From the NCBI GenBank assembly GCA_002794775.1, contig NBAY01000002.1, positions 620,001 through 684,000 on the forward strand: a DNA stretch of 64,000 nucleotides. Direction: 5' to 3'. Of this stretch, positions 21,320-31,930 are shown piece after piece. A program made the translations under genes and the position numbers. Each line of letters opens with the position of its first letter. Positions within the stretch are counted from its first letter, which is position 1. The DNA comes from Porodaedalea pini (lineage: Eukaryota > Basidiomycota > Agaricomycetes > Hymenochaetales > Hymenochaetaceae). Under the pieces are notes generated by a model that was not told the origin of the DNA, ran no database searches, and saw only the letters and a program-made list of their open reading frames with translations.

Positions 21320-22081
21320 ACTTCCCGACGAGTGGAAAGAAGTGAAGCGATCTCTGAGGTGGGATATGAGAAAGAGAGAAAAGAGAGGAGAGAGGAGGAA
21401 GGAGATGGAATCATGACACAGTTGACGGACTGCTTTGCGAGCTAACCGTATCGGACGTGGAAGCGGCCATCGTACTTCTCATTCTTCGACTCGGCGCTAG
21501 CGAAATACGAAGGGAGAAGACGTCGAGGGCGAAATTCGCTGTTCGTTTCGAACGTTTTATATTTTTATATTGCGGGGGCGACCATATACGAGACTGCTCA
21601 CACGGTCATCGGCCTGCATCCTCTCCAGGCTCCCTCGCTCACCCACGCTACTAGCACTACGCACGTTCACCCATTTGCTTACTTATCGCATCGTACATCG
21701 TACATATTGCACTGCTTTGCATGGACTCTACTTGGTATAATTACAGCGTCCTCGTCTCATTTTGTATGGACTCTGTCTGCATCTTGGACTTTCTGGTAGC
21801 TAAATAAAAGATGAAGTGACCTTTTTTGCGAAATTGTCCTTGCCTGCCTGCCTGTCTGTTTGTCTTATCTATCTGCCATTTTTCTATGGATTTTAGGGAT
21901 TTTTTCTGAATTTTTGGGAAGAGATGTGTCTTACATGAGATTGAGGCGCTGTAGTCTCGAAGAAGCACCGCACTGCCATGTGAGGTTCTCAGGCGGCACA
22001 GCGCATCGCTAACTACTTTGCATCCTCGGCGCTCTATTCCTCCTTTCAACTACTAACTACTTTGTCGCCGACATCGCCACG
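21320..22081. other. Intergenic between O-fucosyltransferase-like gene and PalI
   Basis: No supported gene. The purine-rich 3' flank of the glycosyltransferase (21350-21400) is followed by AT-rich sequence. The leader of PalI directly precedes 22082. Direct repeats of the tetranucleotides TGCC/TGTC occur at 21840-21870. Confidence 0.5.
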
Positions 22082-24081
22082 ATGCCAGGCCTCCGACCAG
22101 CAACGCCGGGCTTTGTTGTGACGCTCATTGCAACCGTTCTGCTTGCCGTCGTCTCCTTCAACGTCCCTCTCCTCAAGTCCGTCTATTTCATCCAGGCGTC
22201 TCTCACCGTCGACAACGTCAACGGCACCATCTCCCTCGGCACTCTAGGTTATTGCATAAATCTATCTTCCAATGGAACAACCTGCTCGCACCCCAGCGTC
22301 GGGTATGCATTTGACCCAAACGCGCTGCTCGGCGACAACGTGAAGTTCGCCCAGATCCCGACCGTCGTCGTCAAGTGGATCACCTACGCGCTCTTCCTAC
22401 ACGTCATTGCGCTCTGCGGCGCAGCCATCTCCGCGCTCTTCGGGCTGCTCGCGCACGTGCGCGAGATGAGCATGACGTGCTGCTCGACGTGCATCAGCGG
22501 GTTCGCGGCGGTCATCACGCTCGTCGCGTTCATCTTCGACGTCGTGCTTTTCTTCGTCGTCAAGGAGCGCGTGAAGAGCATTAATGGGACGGCGACCTTC
22601 GGCAGCGCCGTGTGGCTCACGCTCGCTGCGTGGATCCTGCTGTTCTTCAGCGGCTGCGTGTACGCGTGCGGGCGCTGCTGCGTGCGGCGCCGCCCGCGCG
22701 GGCCCGACGGGCGCATGGACGACTCGTGGATGAGCCGCTTTGCGGGTAATGGCAATGGTTCGAATGATCATGCGGAGCAGATGCGTCTGGACGCGGTCAA
22801 GGCGGAAGCGGACCGCAAGGCGCGCCAGAAGAACGAGGTCGGCCTCCCCGCATTCCCCGAGCATGCAGATGTCGTGCGTCCGCTGAAGAATCTCGAAGAC
22901 GACTCTGACGAGGAGGGAGCGTTGCCGTACCGCGATCATGCTGCAGTGGGCACCGGTGTGGCGGGCGTCGGTGCGGGTATGGCGGGTCCGAGACGTCAAG
23001 GCAGCGCAAGCACTACGGGCCAGACATATAGGGGCGGGTATGCGCAAGCTCCGCCTGGAACCCGCGCAGTCGATGAATATTACTCGCCATCATCTCCAAC
23101 ACGATCGAACGCCGGTGCCAATACCGGCTACCCGCCAAACAGACAATACTCCGCAAGCTCGAGTGTGCCTCAGTCTATGTATAAGTCGACGGCGCCTGCT
23201 GCAACGGCTGCGGCAGCTGCTGCTGCAGGTAGCGCGGCGGGATACCTTGCTGCTGGACAGAGCGGGCATGCGCAGTATCCAAGCAGTGCAACGTACGGAC
23301 ATGCGAACGGCGGGACTACGTGTATGTTGATTCTCTTCCTCGTCTTCTCAGCAACTTCGTTGCTAATACATATTTTAATACTGTAGACCACACCGCTGCT
23401 TCCTCCCAACACCAGCAATATCCCTCCGCATACTCGCAGTACGACCCCTATTCCCAGTCTCAGCCGCAGCAATCCGCATTCAACGCCGAGTCGTACAACC
23501 AGACCGCTGCGATTCCCGGTGCTTACGGGAGCAGCGCGACGCCCCCGCCCCGCCAGCCCTCACAGCCCTACGCCGACCCCTATTACTCCAACTCCACTGC
23601 GCAGCAGACTCAGGGACAGAGCCAGGCGGCTGCTTACGGCGACTACTCCAACTACAACACAGCCTACGGGAGCAATGACCCATACAGCTCGAACAACTAT
23701 GGCTATGCAGCTGCGGGGAACTCGCACCAGCCGCAGCAGCTGGACCGCAGCTACACGCTTGGCGGCGGCGGGTACGGCGGGAACGTCGTCCCCGACCCTT
23801 CTGGGTCCGCTTCGCCGTATGGCGCGCCCGTGCTCACGAGTTCGCCGCCGCCGATGCCGTCGGCGGACGTGTCGAATATCAATACTGGCGTCGGCGCGGT
23901 GATGGGTCCACGCAGTCCGCAGGGCGCGTCGTCTTATGGTGCTCAACAGGCACAACCACAAGCACTGGCGCACGAGGGCTCGTATGAGGATAGTCCACCG
24001 GGGTATGATGCGAATGCGGCCCCGTCGGTGCATGTAGCGGAGTGGGGGTCGAAGGGCGGGATGCATAACATTTCGCGGTGA
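22082..24081 (+). CDS. palI: PalI/Rim9-type pH-response regulator (SUR7/PalI family)
   Basis: Two exons, 22082-23321 and 23387-24081 (65-nt intron), giving 644 residues. The N-terminal half has four membrane segments: FVVTLIATVLLAVVSFNVPL, ITYALFLHVIALCGAAISAL, FAAVITLVAFIFDVVLFFVV and AVWLTLAAWILLFFSGCVYA. A loop of about 80 residues follows the first segment, with LGYCINLSSNGTTCS (the G-x-C-...-C of the family). A cluster CGRCCVRRRPR follows the fourth. The C-terminal half is a long disordered Gln/Ser/Tyr/Ala-rich tail (QHQQYPSAYSQYDPYSQS) ending in GSKGGMHNISR. Family knowledge: PalI/Rim9 assists the plasma-membrane sensor PalH/Rim21 in the alkaline-pH (Rim101/PacC) pathway. The basidiomycete tail is much longer than in yeast Rim9, and its role is unknown. 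Confidence 0.88.
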
Positions 24082-24989
24082 CCTTCCATAGCTTTTATGA
24101 ATGGCAGGAAAAACAAAGAAAACCAATGAAAGATAGAATTCATTTTGTTTCCCTTCTTTCACGACCATGACGATGACCACCGCATACCCTATCTTGTTCT
24201 CGTTTTGTCCAGTCTCCTGTTCACATGCCTGTGACTTTTTTTTTGCTTTACTCTTTACTTTGTAATTTATCAGCTACGCTGGGCCCTTTGTAACGGCTTT
24301 GCTATCCAGGACATTTTCCCCTCCGATCTTCGTATTTTCAAATGTCATTATTCTGTCTTCTGCAAATATGGAATGGGATGTATACTAGGTGGAAGGAAAC
24401 AAAATGCTGCGTGCTTGATTTTGGACCGTAGGTGCAGGTTCAAGCTACAATCTACTTGCTACCTTTTCAATATTCGCAAATGTTATAGGGCTGGGAAGGA
24501 GGGAGAAGAGAGCTGCTGGTAAACTATGGCCCTTTCTGAGGCGGTCCACCGCAGAAGAGCTCACCATGCATCTGTCTAGTCCTACAATTTCACCATAGAG
24601 GAGAAAGGTAGACAGTTTACAGTGGCAAAAACTCATCGCTTGTGCGAAATGCTTGTATATCTGTCGTTTAAGGGATATATTCTTGAGGACCAAGACAAAA
24701 TAGTAAAGCTGCAGAAATCCTTTTTGTGAGCACGTCAACAAAGCCAAATAAAAGCGTCGCGTCGTAAAACGATCACACGTCTGCCTGTGAAAGACCTTTG
24801 ACTTAGTCTAGACTTAACTGCCATTTCGCGAAACGCTGGAGGTTCGCACGCACAATCTCTCATTGCAACCTTTCCATTGCCAACTAGTACAGGCTGTAAA
24901 CTCGATCAGAGGCTCCGAGCACTGTTGGTCGGAACTTTTTTTTTTTTTTCAGATAGCGACACGTCTCAGTCGCAGCGAACGGTACAAAC
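24082..24989. other. Intergenic: PalI 3' flank and upstream region of F-box paralogue E
   Basis: No gene. 24,082-24,400 is the 3' flank of palI. 24,720-24,985 resembles the upstream sequences of the other F-box copies (GCCAAATAAAAGCGTCGCG at about 24,733, matching 27,062 and the complement at 9,150), including the leader TGTAAACTCGATCAGAG. A T14 tract lies at 24,936-24,949. Confidence 0.5.
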
Positions 24990-26672
24990 ATGCAACAATC
25001 CAACCTCCCGTTTGACCATCATTCCATGCTGTCCATCGTGTCGCTCTTGGCGGAAAGGTCCGTTCACGAACCAACCTGCAGGAACGAGTGCGACTTTTGG
25101 ACACCCGACGGGTAAGTCGTCCGTGCTCTTTTCTCTTTTGCAACATGCAAAAAAAATGACTCAATATCATGTGCAGCCTCTTCATGCGCCATTTGTTACC
25201 AGACTCCGATCCTGCGGAAGATACACCCAGACGCCTGCGAGCTATGCTTGACGTCTTGAGGAATGCGGAGACAGGCCTCGCCTCGGTGCAGAAACAGATT
25301 GAGAACGACGTCAAGAATCTGCAGAAACAACTGGAGATGCACTGGAAAGCCCGCGGCCTGGACTCTTTGCCCGACGAAATTCTCATGCATATCTTTGAAA
25401 TCGCTTTTGATCATGTGCTGCATTCGAGGAAAGCATAGATTATGGTACAGGAGTGGCAGAGGCTGACCCAAATAGCCTCGGGAGTACACTTGTTCGTGTC
25501 AATCGTCGGTTTCGCTCGATCGCACTGAGGACACCATTGTTGTGGAGTATAGTGTCATCGGGGCAAACAGAGGAGACCGAAACATGAATCTTGCAAGGAG
25601 CAAAGCGACTGGACTACGTGTTTATCTCTTAGCCTGCCCACAACCTGTCGAGCGCAACGAAACGTGTGTTGATAGCACCGAACACATAACTACGCTCCTT
25701 TCTCATGTTCTGCGTTGGGAAATCCTTCGCATTGGTACCGAATGGCAAGACGATTATCCGGAATGCTGGAAATTACTGTATGAGGTGCAGCGCAAACTGG
25801 ATTTGCCCGCGTTACGCTCGTTATATTTGAATTGGTTGTCTGGAGACAAAAGTAACGATGATTGCTCCGACTTCTACTCGTCCTGGGTTATGCCTAATCT
25901 GACTTTCCTGACCATCGAAGACATGATTCCAGCTCCAGGCCTCGGATCCTCGCTTGTCCAGTTTGAGATCATCCTTACAAATTGGTATGCAGAAATGGGG
26001 GTACAGACCGGCTATTTCGATCGCTTGATCACGTCTTTGGGCACTCTTGTCTGCCTGGAGAGATTGAAAATGGTCTGCGGTGGCTGCTGTTTCGATGAGG
26101 AGAACTTTGTTGACCTGGCGCTGAAGTGCGCATTGTCTTCTTTGACAATGCTGGAATTCGAAATGCAAGAAGCAGCAAGATGTTCCTTGCAGACGATGAT
26201 GCGAGTCATGCATACTCCGAACATTCAGAAACTTTGCGTTACGTTCACAGAAAGGCTTACGTTCACGGAAAGGCATCACGGGGTCTGTCGGTTCCTCACA
26301 CACAGCTACCTCCCGGCCAGAGCGGAGGAGTACATATCTTTGACAGAGCTGCTCTTCGTCCATTTCGGTCGAGAACACCTTCCAGGTTCGGACACTATCC
26401 ATGACCTTGGTGCTCTTCTTAGGCGCCTGCCTCAGGTCGAGCGTTTGGCGATAAAGGCAGAGGCCCGCAACTCGCAAAAGAAATGCTGCGAAAGTCCGAA
26501 CACTCGCGTTGTCCGTTCTGAGGGTAGCAATGCTTCAAATGCCCTCCATGCGTTGATGAGATCCTCCTCGCTGGGAAATATAAAACTACTCGAAATTGCC
26601 GGACGTCCACGTTTTAGCGAGTGCACGGCGCATTTCAAATGTCATTACTTGCCCACATTGGCAGAATTTTGA
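24990..26672 (+). pseudogene. F-box paralogue E, two frame lesions
   Basis: Best-preserved complete copy. Exon 1 is 24990-25111 (MQQSNLPFDHHSMLSIVSLL, 122 nt), the intron 25112-25176 (65 nt), and exon 2 starts at 25177 (LFMRHLLPDSDPAED). A helical NAETGLASVQKQIE region precedes the F-box LDSLPDEILMHIFEIAFDH (to about 25,414). There one G is missing relative to the other copies (GATCATGTGCT for GATCATGGTGCT), and the frame stops at 25,438. The expected protein continues in another frame (VRVNRRFRSIALRTPLLWSIV), shifts again near 25,560, and then stays open as 376 residues to 26,672. That last part has NLTFLTIEDM, LSSLTMLEFE, MHTPNIQKLCVTF, LLRRLPQVERL and RPRFSECTAHF. If the two indels were sequencing errors the gene would be intact at about 550 codons. 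As given it is broken. Confidence 0.8.
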
Positions 26673-27312
26673 ATAAGAACGCGCCAACGCTCCATTGGTC
26701 TAGCAACTGGACTTTGAAGAGGTCAACCATGTGTATATCTAGCTAGCCTTCTAATCATGATGCGCTCGTAATTGGTGCTATTGCGAGTCCGTCGGTACTC
26801 CGTGGCGGGTCCAGATCGTGACTCTACGAGAGCGGTCTGAACTATCAACATCGTTGCGTGGCGCGCATTACTTATGAGGTGAAGAGTACCTATGCAGACT
26901 CGCAGGATGTGAACAATAGCGAAAAAGTGTAATGCGATAGGCTAGTCGGTTTTAAACATTTAGAAGAAAGCTCTATTTCTTGAATGAGAACTACAAGGTC
27001 GTTCCTTAGAACATAGCATATTGTGTATCTACCAATTATTGCGAATCCAGTGAGCACAACGAAGCCAAATAGAAGCATCGCGTCAGTAAACAAGGCGTTC
27101 GCATTTTGTGGCTTTCTACCACCTGCTCTTCCGATGGACATTCACAAGCTCCTTTTCGGCTACAATTGACTATCATTCATGAACACTGGAGCTCCGCATG
27201 CACAAATCTGCTTTACAACCTTTCCATCGTCTGTAGACTCGATTAGAGCACTGCCGGCCGGAATGCTGGAACGTTTTTCCTGTTAGCGCGTCGCCCCAAC
27301 GGAGGACGCATC
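26673..27312. other. Intergenic, upstream region of F-box paralogue F
   Basis: No gene. The right half (27,050-27,300) repeats the family upstream sequence (GAAGCCAAATAGAAGCATCGCG near 27,060; CTGTAGACTCGATTAGAGCA near 27,230), matching the region before paralogue E. This shows that E and F are tandem copies including promoters. Confidence 0.5.
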
Positions 27313-27792
27313 ATGAACCAACCCAATCTTTTGTTTGATCGTCAGTCCATTCTATCAGTCGTATCGCTCTTGGCGGAAAGGCCTATTAACAAACCTGCCT
27401 GCGCTGACGAGGGCGATGTTTGGGCGCAAGACGGATGAGTAGCCAATGTTTTCATGGTTTGCAACGTACAGAGTGATTCAATGTCGTGTATAGTCCATTC
27501 ATGCGCCAATTGTTACCAGACTCCGAGCCTGCGGAAGACGTGCTCGAACATCTGCGAGCTATGCTTGGTGTCTTGAAGAATGCGGAGGCGGGCCTGGCTT
27601 CGATCCAGAAATAGATTAAGAGCGGTGTGAAGGACCTACGTAGAGATACGATTGGGACTCGAAGACTGAGCTCTTTGCCCGACGAGGTTATCATGCACAT
27701 CTTTGAACTTGCCTTTGATTACGGTGCTGCACTTGAAGAAAACATAGGCAGGAGTGGCAGTGGCTGACCCAAATACCCTCAGGAGCACAGTG
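27313..27792 (+). pseudogene. F-box paralogue F, 5' fragment
   Basis: Exon 1 starts MNQPNLLFDRQSILSVVSLL and is 122 nt long as in the other copies, but the donor is mutated: GACGG|ATGAGT where the others have GG|GTGAGT or GG|GTAAGT. Exon 2 opens with PFMRQLLPDSEPAED (about 27,495) and has an in-frame TAG in the QKQIE helix (QK*, near 27,610). It continues through LSSLPDEVIMHIFELAFDYGAA (about 27,665-27,735) with further damage. Similarity ends near 27,792, after which unrelated AT-rich sequence follows. The 3' half is missing. Confidence 0.85.
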
Positions 27793-27978
27793 CTGAGCAG
27801 CCTGTGCTCATTGTGCTTCATCTGCCTTCAAAAATGTCAAATTTTACTGCAAGCTGGTCTTAGTTGAGTATCTCTGGGTAGTATGACATGGCCATTCATG
27901 GGTGTCATCACTGTGTTTATATAATTGTCAACAAAGGCAGTGAAGAGCACAGCAGACAATGATGTACATATATGTTCT

Positions 27979-28176
27979 TGGTTTATTGACATCTCTGCAG
28001 TCCTCACCCAACACTGTAACTCCTTTGCACCAGGTGTGATGATACTGTGTGTGATGATACTGTGTGACATCACATCCCATAGCATCATCACACCTGGTGC
28101 AAAGGAGTTACAGTATTGGGTGATGTGTGTTTTCTGGGATCACTAGTGGGAGGACTGCAGAGACATCAATAAACCA
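27979..28176. repeat. Imperfect inverted repeat (foldback)
   Basis: The left arm 27979-28043 (GGTTTATTGACATCTCTGCA .. CACCAGGTGTGATGAT) pairs with the right arm 28083-28176. The right arm carries an insertion of about 29 nt at 28,121-28,150. The spacer of about 40 bp contains a tandem duplication of GTGATGATACTGTGT. The repeat lies just beyond the point where F-box paralogue F is truncated and may be part of a small foldback element. No coding content. Confidence 0.75.
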
Positions 28177-28289
28177 ACAGCAGCAGAGAATACTTACTGG
28201 ACCTTTCCAGGTGATTTGAAAAGACCAATGATATTAGTATCACTTTGCTGGAGCAGATCATAGAGCACTACTTGGCACAGGCTAATGCT

Positions 28290-29290
28290 GCACCTGTTTT
28301 GCCTGCTCTTGCGTGACCACGTGCCCCGCTTCCTGCTTTCCTCAACACACGGCGGCAGAGCCCACCGCCTTTGGAAGTACCTATGATGAAGGTTACTGCG
28401 GCAGAGCCGGCGCGGCCGCGCCTGGCGTGCACGGGTCGCATTCGTTTCCCAACGCGCTCCCCCTCTCCACCAACTTCCAAGCCGCTCTCGCCAGCGGGCC
28501 TACCCTCTCGGAGCCCCTGCCAGTGCACGCATGCACTCCCGTCTGCACCCATGTCGCCGCTTTCGCCGTCACCGCCATCGCTGCAGATCACGATAACGCA
28601 CGTACCGCGCATGGAGTCGACGAGCCCCGTGCAGCTCACTGAGGTGAATCTACATGCGCTCAACTCACGTGCCTTGACCGCACGTGATATGCTCAGCGCG
28701 ATCCAGAGGCGCACGGGTTTCGTGTGGGAGGATGTGTACCCCGCCCGTGTCTGTTGGGCGGGCAAGCGTTGGGGAGAAGTGGGAAGGGACGTGGAGTGCG
28801 GAGGACGAGAAGCACCGGAGGAGACATAGCGCGCCTGCGGATCTACCAAAGGCAGGGCGCGCTGGATTCATGCATCCCGTGTTGGCGGTCCCTGGCGGCT
28901 TCTAGTCTAACCCTTCGCTCGCCGTCGCAACGCAAGTTGTACTTGTACCGCGCGTCTCGTCGTTCAGCTCATTTGGATCGAGGGCTACTGGCAGAGGGAC
29001 CATTTAACTTTATTGAGGATGAAATGGACATCATCGCTTTCTTGGTTGGCTCGGTTTTCACATCGTCCTTGTTCGCTCTCGTTCTTTGCGTTCGTGCAAA
29101 GGGCCTATACGGCGTGCAGGGGATACTTACAATGTTTCTGCCCTTGCTCGCTTCTACTCTCGTTGTCCGTCTATGTCGTTTCGATGCGCCGCGTTGTTGT
29201 CGCATTGGGCTGGCCCATTGTTATCCTTATCTGCGTTACACCTTACACCTTACACCTCACTTACACTGGCATATATAGTCCAGGAAAGGA
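28290..29290. other. GC-rich island of unknown nature
   Basis: 28,300-28,900 is markedly GC-rich between AT-rich flanks. The longest plus frame (28371-28829) has a plausible stretch around QLTEVNLHALNSRALTARDM..RRTGFVWEDVYPA but no domain I recognise. A second plus frame (28979-29278) encodes a hydrophobic run MDIIAFLVGSVFTSSLFALVL without family landmarks. It could be a remnant of a gene, a captured fragment or an orphan small gene. No splice model is convincing. Confidence 0.3.
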
Positions 29291-29430
29291 AGGCTAATAA
29301 TCATCTACATCACAGCCTTCGATTCTCTTCAGTCAAAAACTCTGGCAACATATATTTAAGAGCATGAAGGCTTTAAACCCATAGAAGACAGCAGAAAAAA
29401 AATCCAACTCTGGATGCCCAGATCATCATG

Positions 29431-31656
29431 TTAGAGTTTCACCAATACCGGCTGCCAATTTACCTGCTCAACCTACGTCCCGTCCACGAGCACATCAGCC
29501 AGAAAGCTCGATAAGGAGCAGGTGATGAAATTCTCACCATCTCGGGGACGAGCTCGCTGACTTTTGTCGCGCCAAGTAGACGCATCCCAAGTACGATCTC
29601 CGTCTCGAGCATACGGATAAGGCGTTCGACGCCTTCCTCTCCGTATGCCTTTGAAAGTGAATTGGAAAACATGAAAAGCATGTCAAAAAACGTTTTAATA
29701 GCACATAGACTGAGTGAGGAGAGGAAAGGACGTACACTCTGTGCGTAGAGAAATGGACGACCCATACCGACGGCCTTTGCACCGAGACAGAGCGCCTTCA
29801 AGACATCTACAGACCGGTCAGACAAAACACTCAGAGTCCGTCGGAGTTACTAACCTGTTCCGCGACGTACACCGCCGTCCATATAGACTTTAACGGTGAA
29901 TGTCAGTAAACGCGCCAGGGATGATCATGACGAAGGAGGACCACCAATCACGTACCTTCCAACTTGGAGAACACATCTGGCCTTTGTTTCCGGAGTCGAT
30001 ATAGTACTTCGATGGAAGGTATGGAACTGTGATCAGATGGGCAATAACGTTAGTTAGAGTCATGCTATCACTTGTTTGAGAACGTACTAATCGAGTTGAC
30101 GACCTGTATAGAATCTAGTGATACCATGGTTGCTAGATGGTTTATGTGCTCACCTCCGTGATTCGATATCAATATTCCATCAACGCCTGCTTCAGCGGCG
30201 AGCACTGCATCCTCAACGCACTGTATACCTTTGATCACAATAGGGAGCTTCGTCACACTTCTCAACCACGGGATAGTCTGCAGACCCCAAGTTAAACTGC
30301 CAGCTCTAACATAAACAAGATCGAGACGAATACGCACCGTCTCCCAAGACATATCCCGATCAAAGCTATCCAGCACCGCCCCCGTCGCCCCCTCGCCCTT
30401 CTCATCCACCTCGGGCTCTTGAGGCAGATCCGGGCCCGCCTCCGCCGCCTTCCGTGCCATCCTTTCCGCCTCCCTCTCCTGTTCCGCAAGCACAAATGGC
30501 GCGTGGATGTTTAGCTCACGGTTCCCCAAAACAGGTGCATCCACCGTCAGGAAGATCGCATTATACCCGAGCCTTTCCACCTCCCGCACACGATCCGGAG
30601 AGCGTATGCCCCTGAGCTTGTAGAGCTGGAAGAATAAAGGTTGATCGTCGTGTATGCGCGCTTCAGCGATCTGAGCGTAGGAGAGGGAAGCGTACGAGGA
30701 GACCATTTGGATGATACCGGTCCGCCCGCAGCCGCGCGTTATGTTCGCTTCGCCGGCAGGATGTCCTAGTTTCGCTAGACCGGCGGCGGAGACAAAGATG
30801 GGAATGGAGGAGTGGAATCCCAGTATTGAAGTTGAGGGATCGCATATGGATATCGGGCGCAGGACACGCGCGTGGAAGAAGAGGCGGGAGAATGCACGGA
30901 TGTTCTCTTTGTCGGCTGTTGGAGCAGGAATCAGCAGTGAAACTGTCGGACGTCTCATGAGTGAACACACTTACTGATTCCATCATCACCTGCAGACGAG
31001 TAAAACACCCATGCCTTATACGATAGCACTTTCTTCGCGACCGCCTCCATCTCCAGCGTGTTCAGCACTCTACTTAACGGCGGCTTTTCCTTCAGCGCCT
31101 TCTCGACGCCCAACTCGTCCTGCGTCTTCTTCCGTTCCTTATTTGCCTTGCTAATGGCCTGCGATGCAGCCACATCGAGCGCCCCGAGGTGCTTTTCCGG
31201 GGATAGGTTCTTCGTGAGTGCATCAGGAGGATGGATTGGCTCGTACACTTCTGTTGCGTCCTTGCCTGCATATTTGAGGATGACCTTCGCTCCGCCGGGG
31301 TGTTCCTAATAGTCTCGCCAATGTTACTCGTATGTTATCTGAAGTAAAGCTATCTACTCACGGAGAGGAAGTCCGTAACGTCGTAGACTTTATTCTGGAT
31401 AATAACCCAACATGACCTACAATCCTTGATGACGACTACGACTCAATAAAGAGGTACATGTCACGACTTACTTGGAAGAACTGTGCTGCGCGACCTCTTC
31501 GAGCGTGAACGCCATCTCGCTCGTGCTCGTACTCGTCGTGTGTGAAGAACGAGTGTTATCTGACCCATAGTTAGAACAGAGAGCGTGCGGCTGCAGGAAG
31601 TATTCCCGGCAAATCGGACCACGATAGAGCGTGGAAGCGAGTCCAGTTCCCATCAT
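29431..31656 (-). CDS. CYB2: Flavocytochrome b2, L-lactate dehydrogenase (cytochrome)
   Basis: Eleven exons: 31656-31472, 31416-31362, 31305-30975, 30915-30338, 30277-30154, 30103-30088 (16 nt), 30026-29956, 29887-29855, 29806-29736, 29648-29538 and 29472-29431. They sum to 538 residues in frame. The N-terminal cytochrome b5 domain is [36 protein letters not shown], with a second heme-ligand region IHPPDAL. The FMN-binding alpha-hydroxy-acid oxidase barrel follows: [46 protein letters not shown] (catalytic His) and [31 protein letters not shown]. The C-terminus ends [16 protein letters not shown]. Family role: oxidation of L-lactate to pyruvate in the mitochondrial intermembrane space, passing electrons to cytochrome c. 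The first ATG adds about 47 residues before MAFTLEEV; an internal start at 31515 is an alternative. Divergent to Rsc9 over 274 bp. Confidence 0.92.
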
Positions 31657-31930
31657 GATGCTACGCTAGAGTCGTGCATTTCCTATTGAACACCAACTAC
31701 AACAGTAAACTCGTTGTATTGAAACATCAACTCAAGCTTATAATGCTAATAAGTGCTTGTTCATATATCATCGTAAAGCAGAAAAACATTGTAGTGATCA
31801 ATTGTAGCCAGATCGTCGTCGACTACAGTTGTTTTGCATGGGATGTCAATAAGAACAAACAAAGACAACGCGTCGGCGAAGCATTGGCGCCCCTCGAACT
31901 ACAGTCCTAAACTCGAGCTACTACGACGCA

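Noticed and set aside
22397..24180. Long Arg/His-rich minus-strand open frames opposite PalI
   Set aside because: They are antisense shadows of a GC-rich coding sequence: arginine-heavy, no domain, no splice logic.
30278..30337. 20-residue insertion in flavocytochrome b2
   Set aside because: It is a 60-nt in-frame intron (GTGCGT..CTGCAG). Removal restores [21 protein letters not shown].
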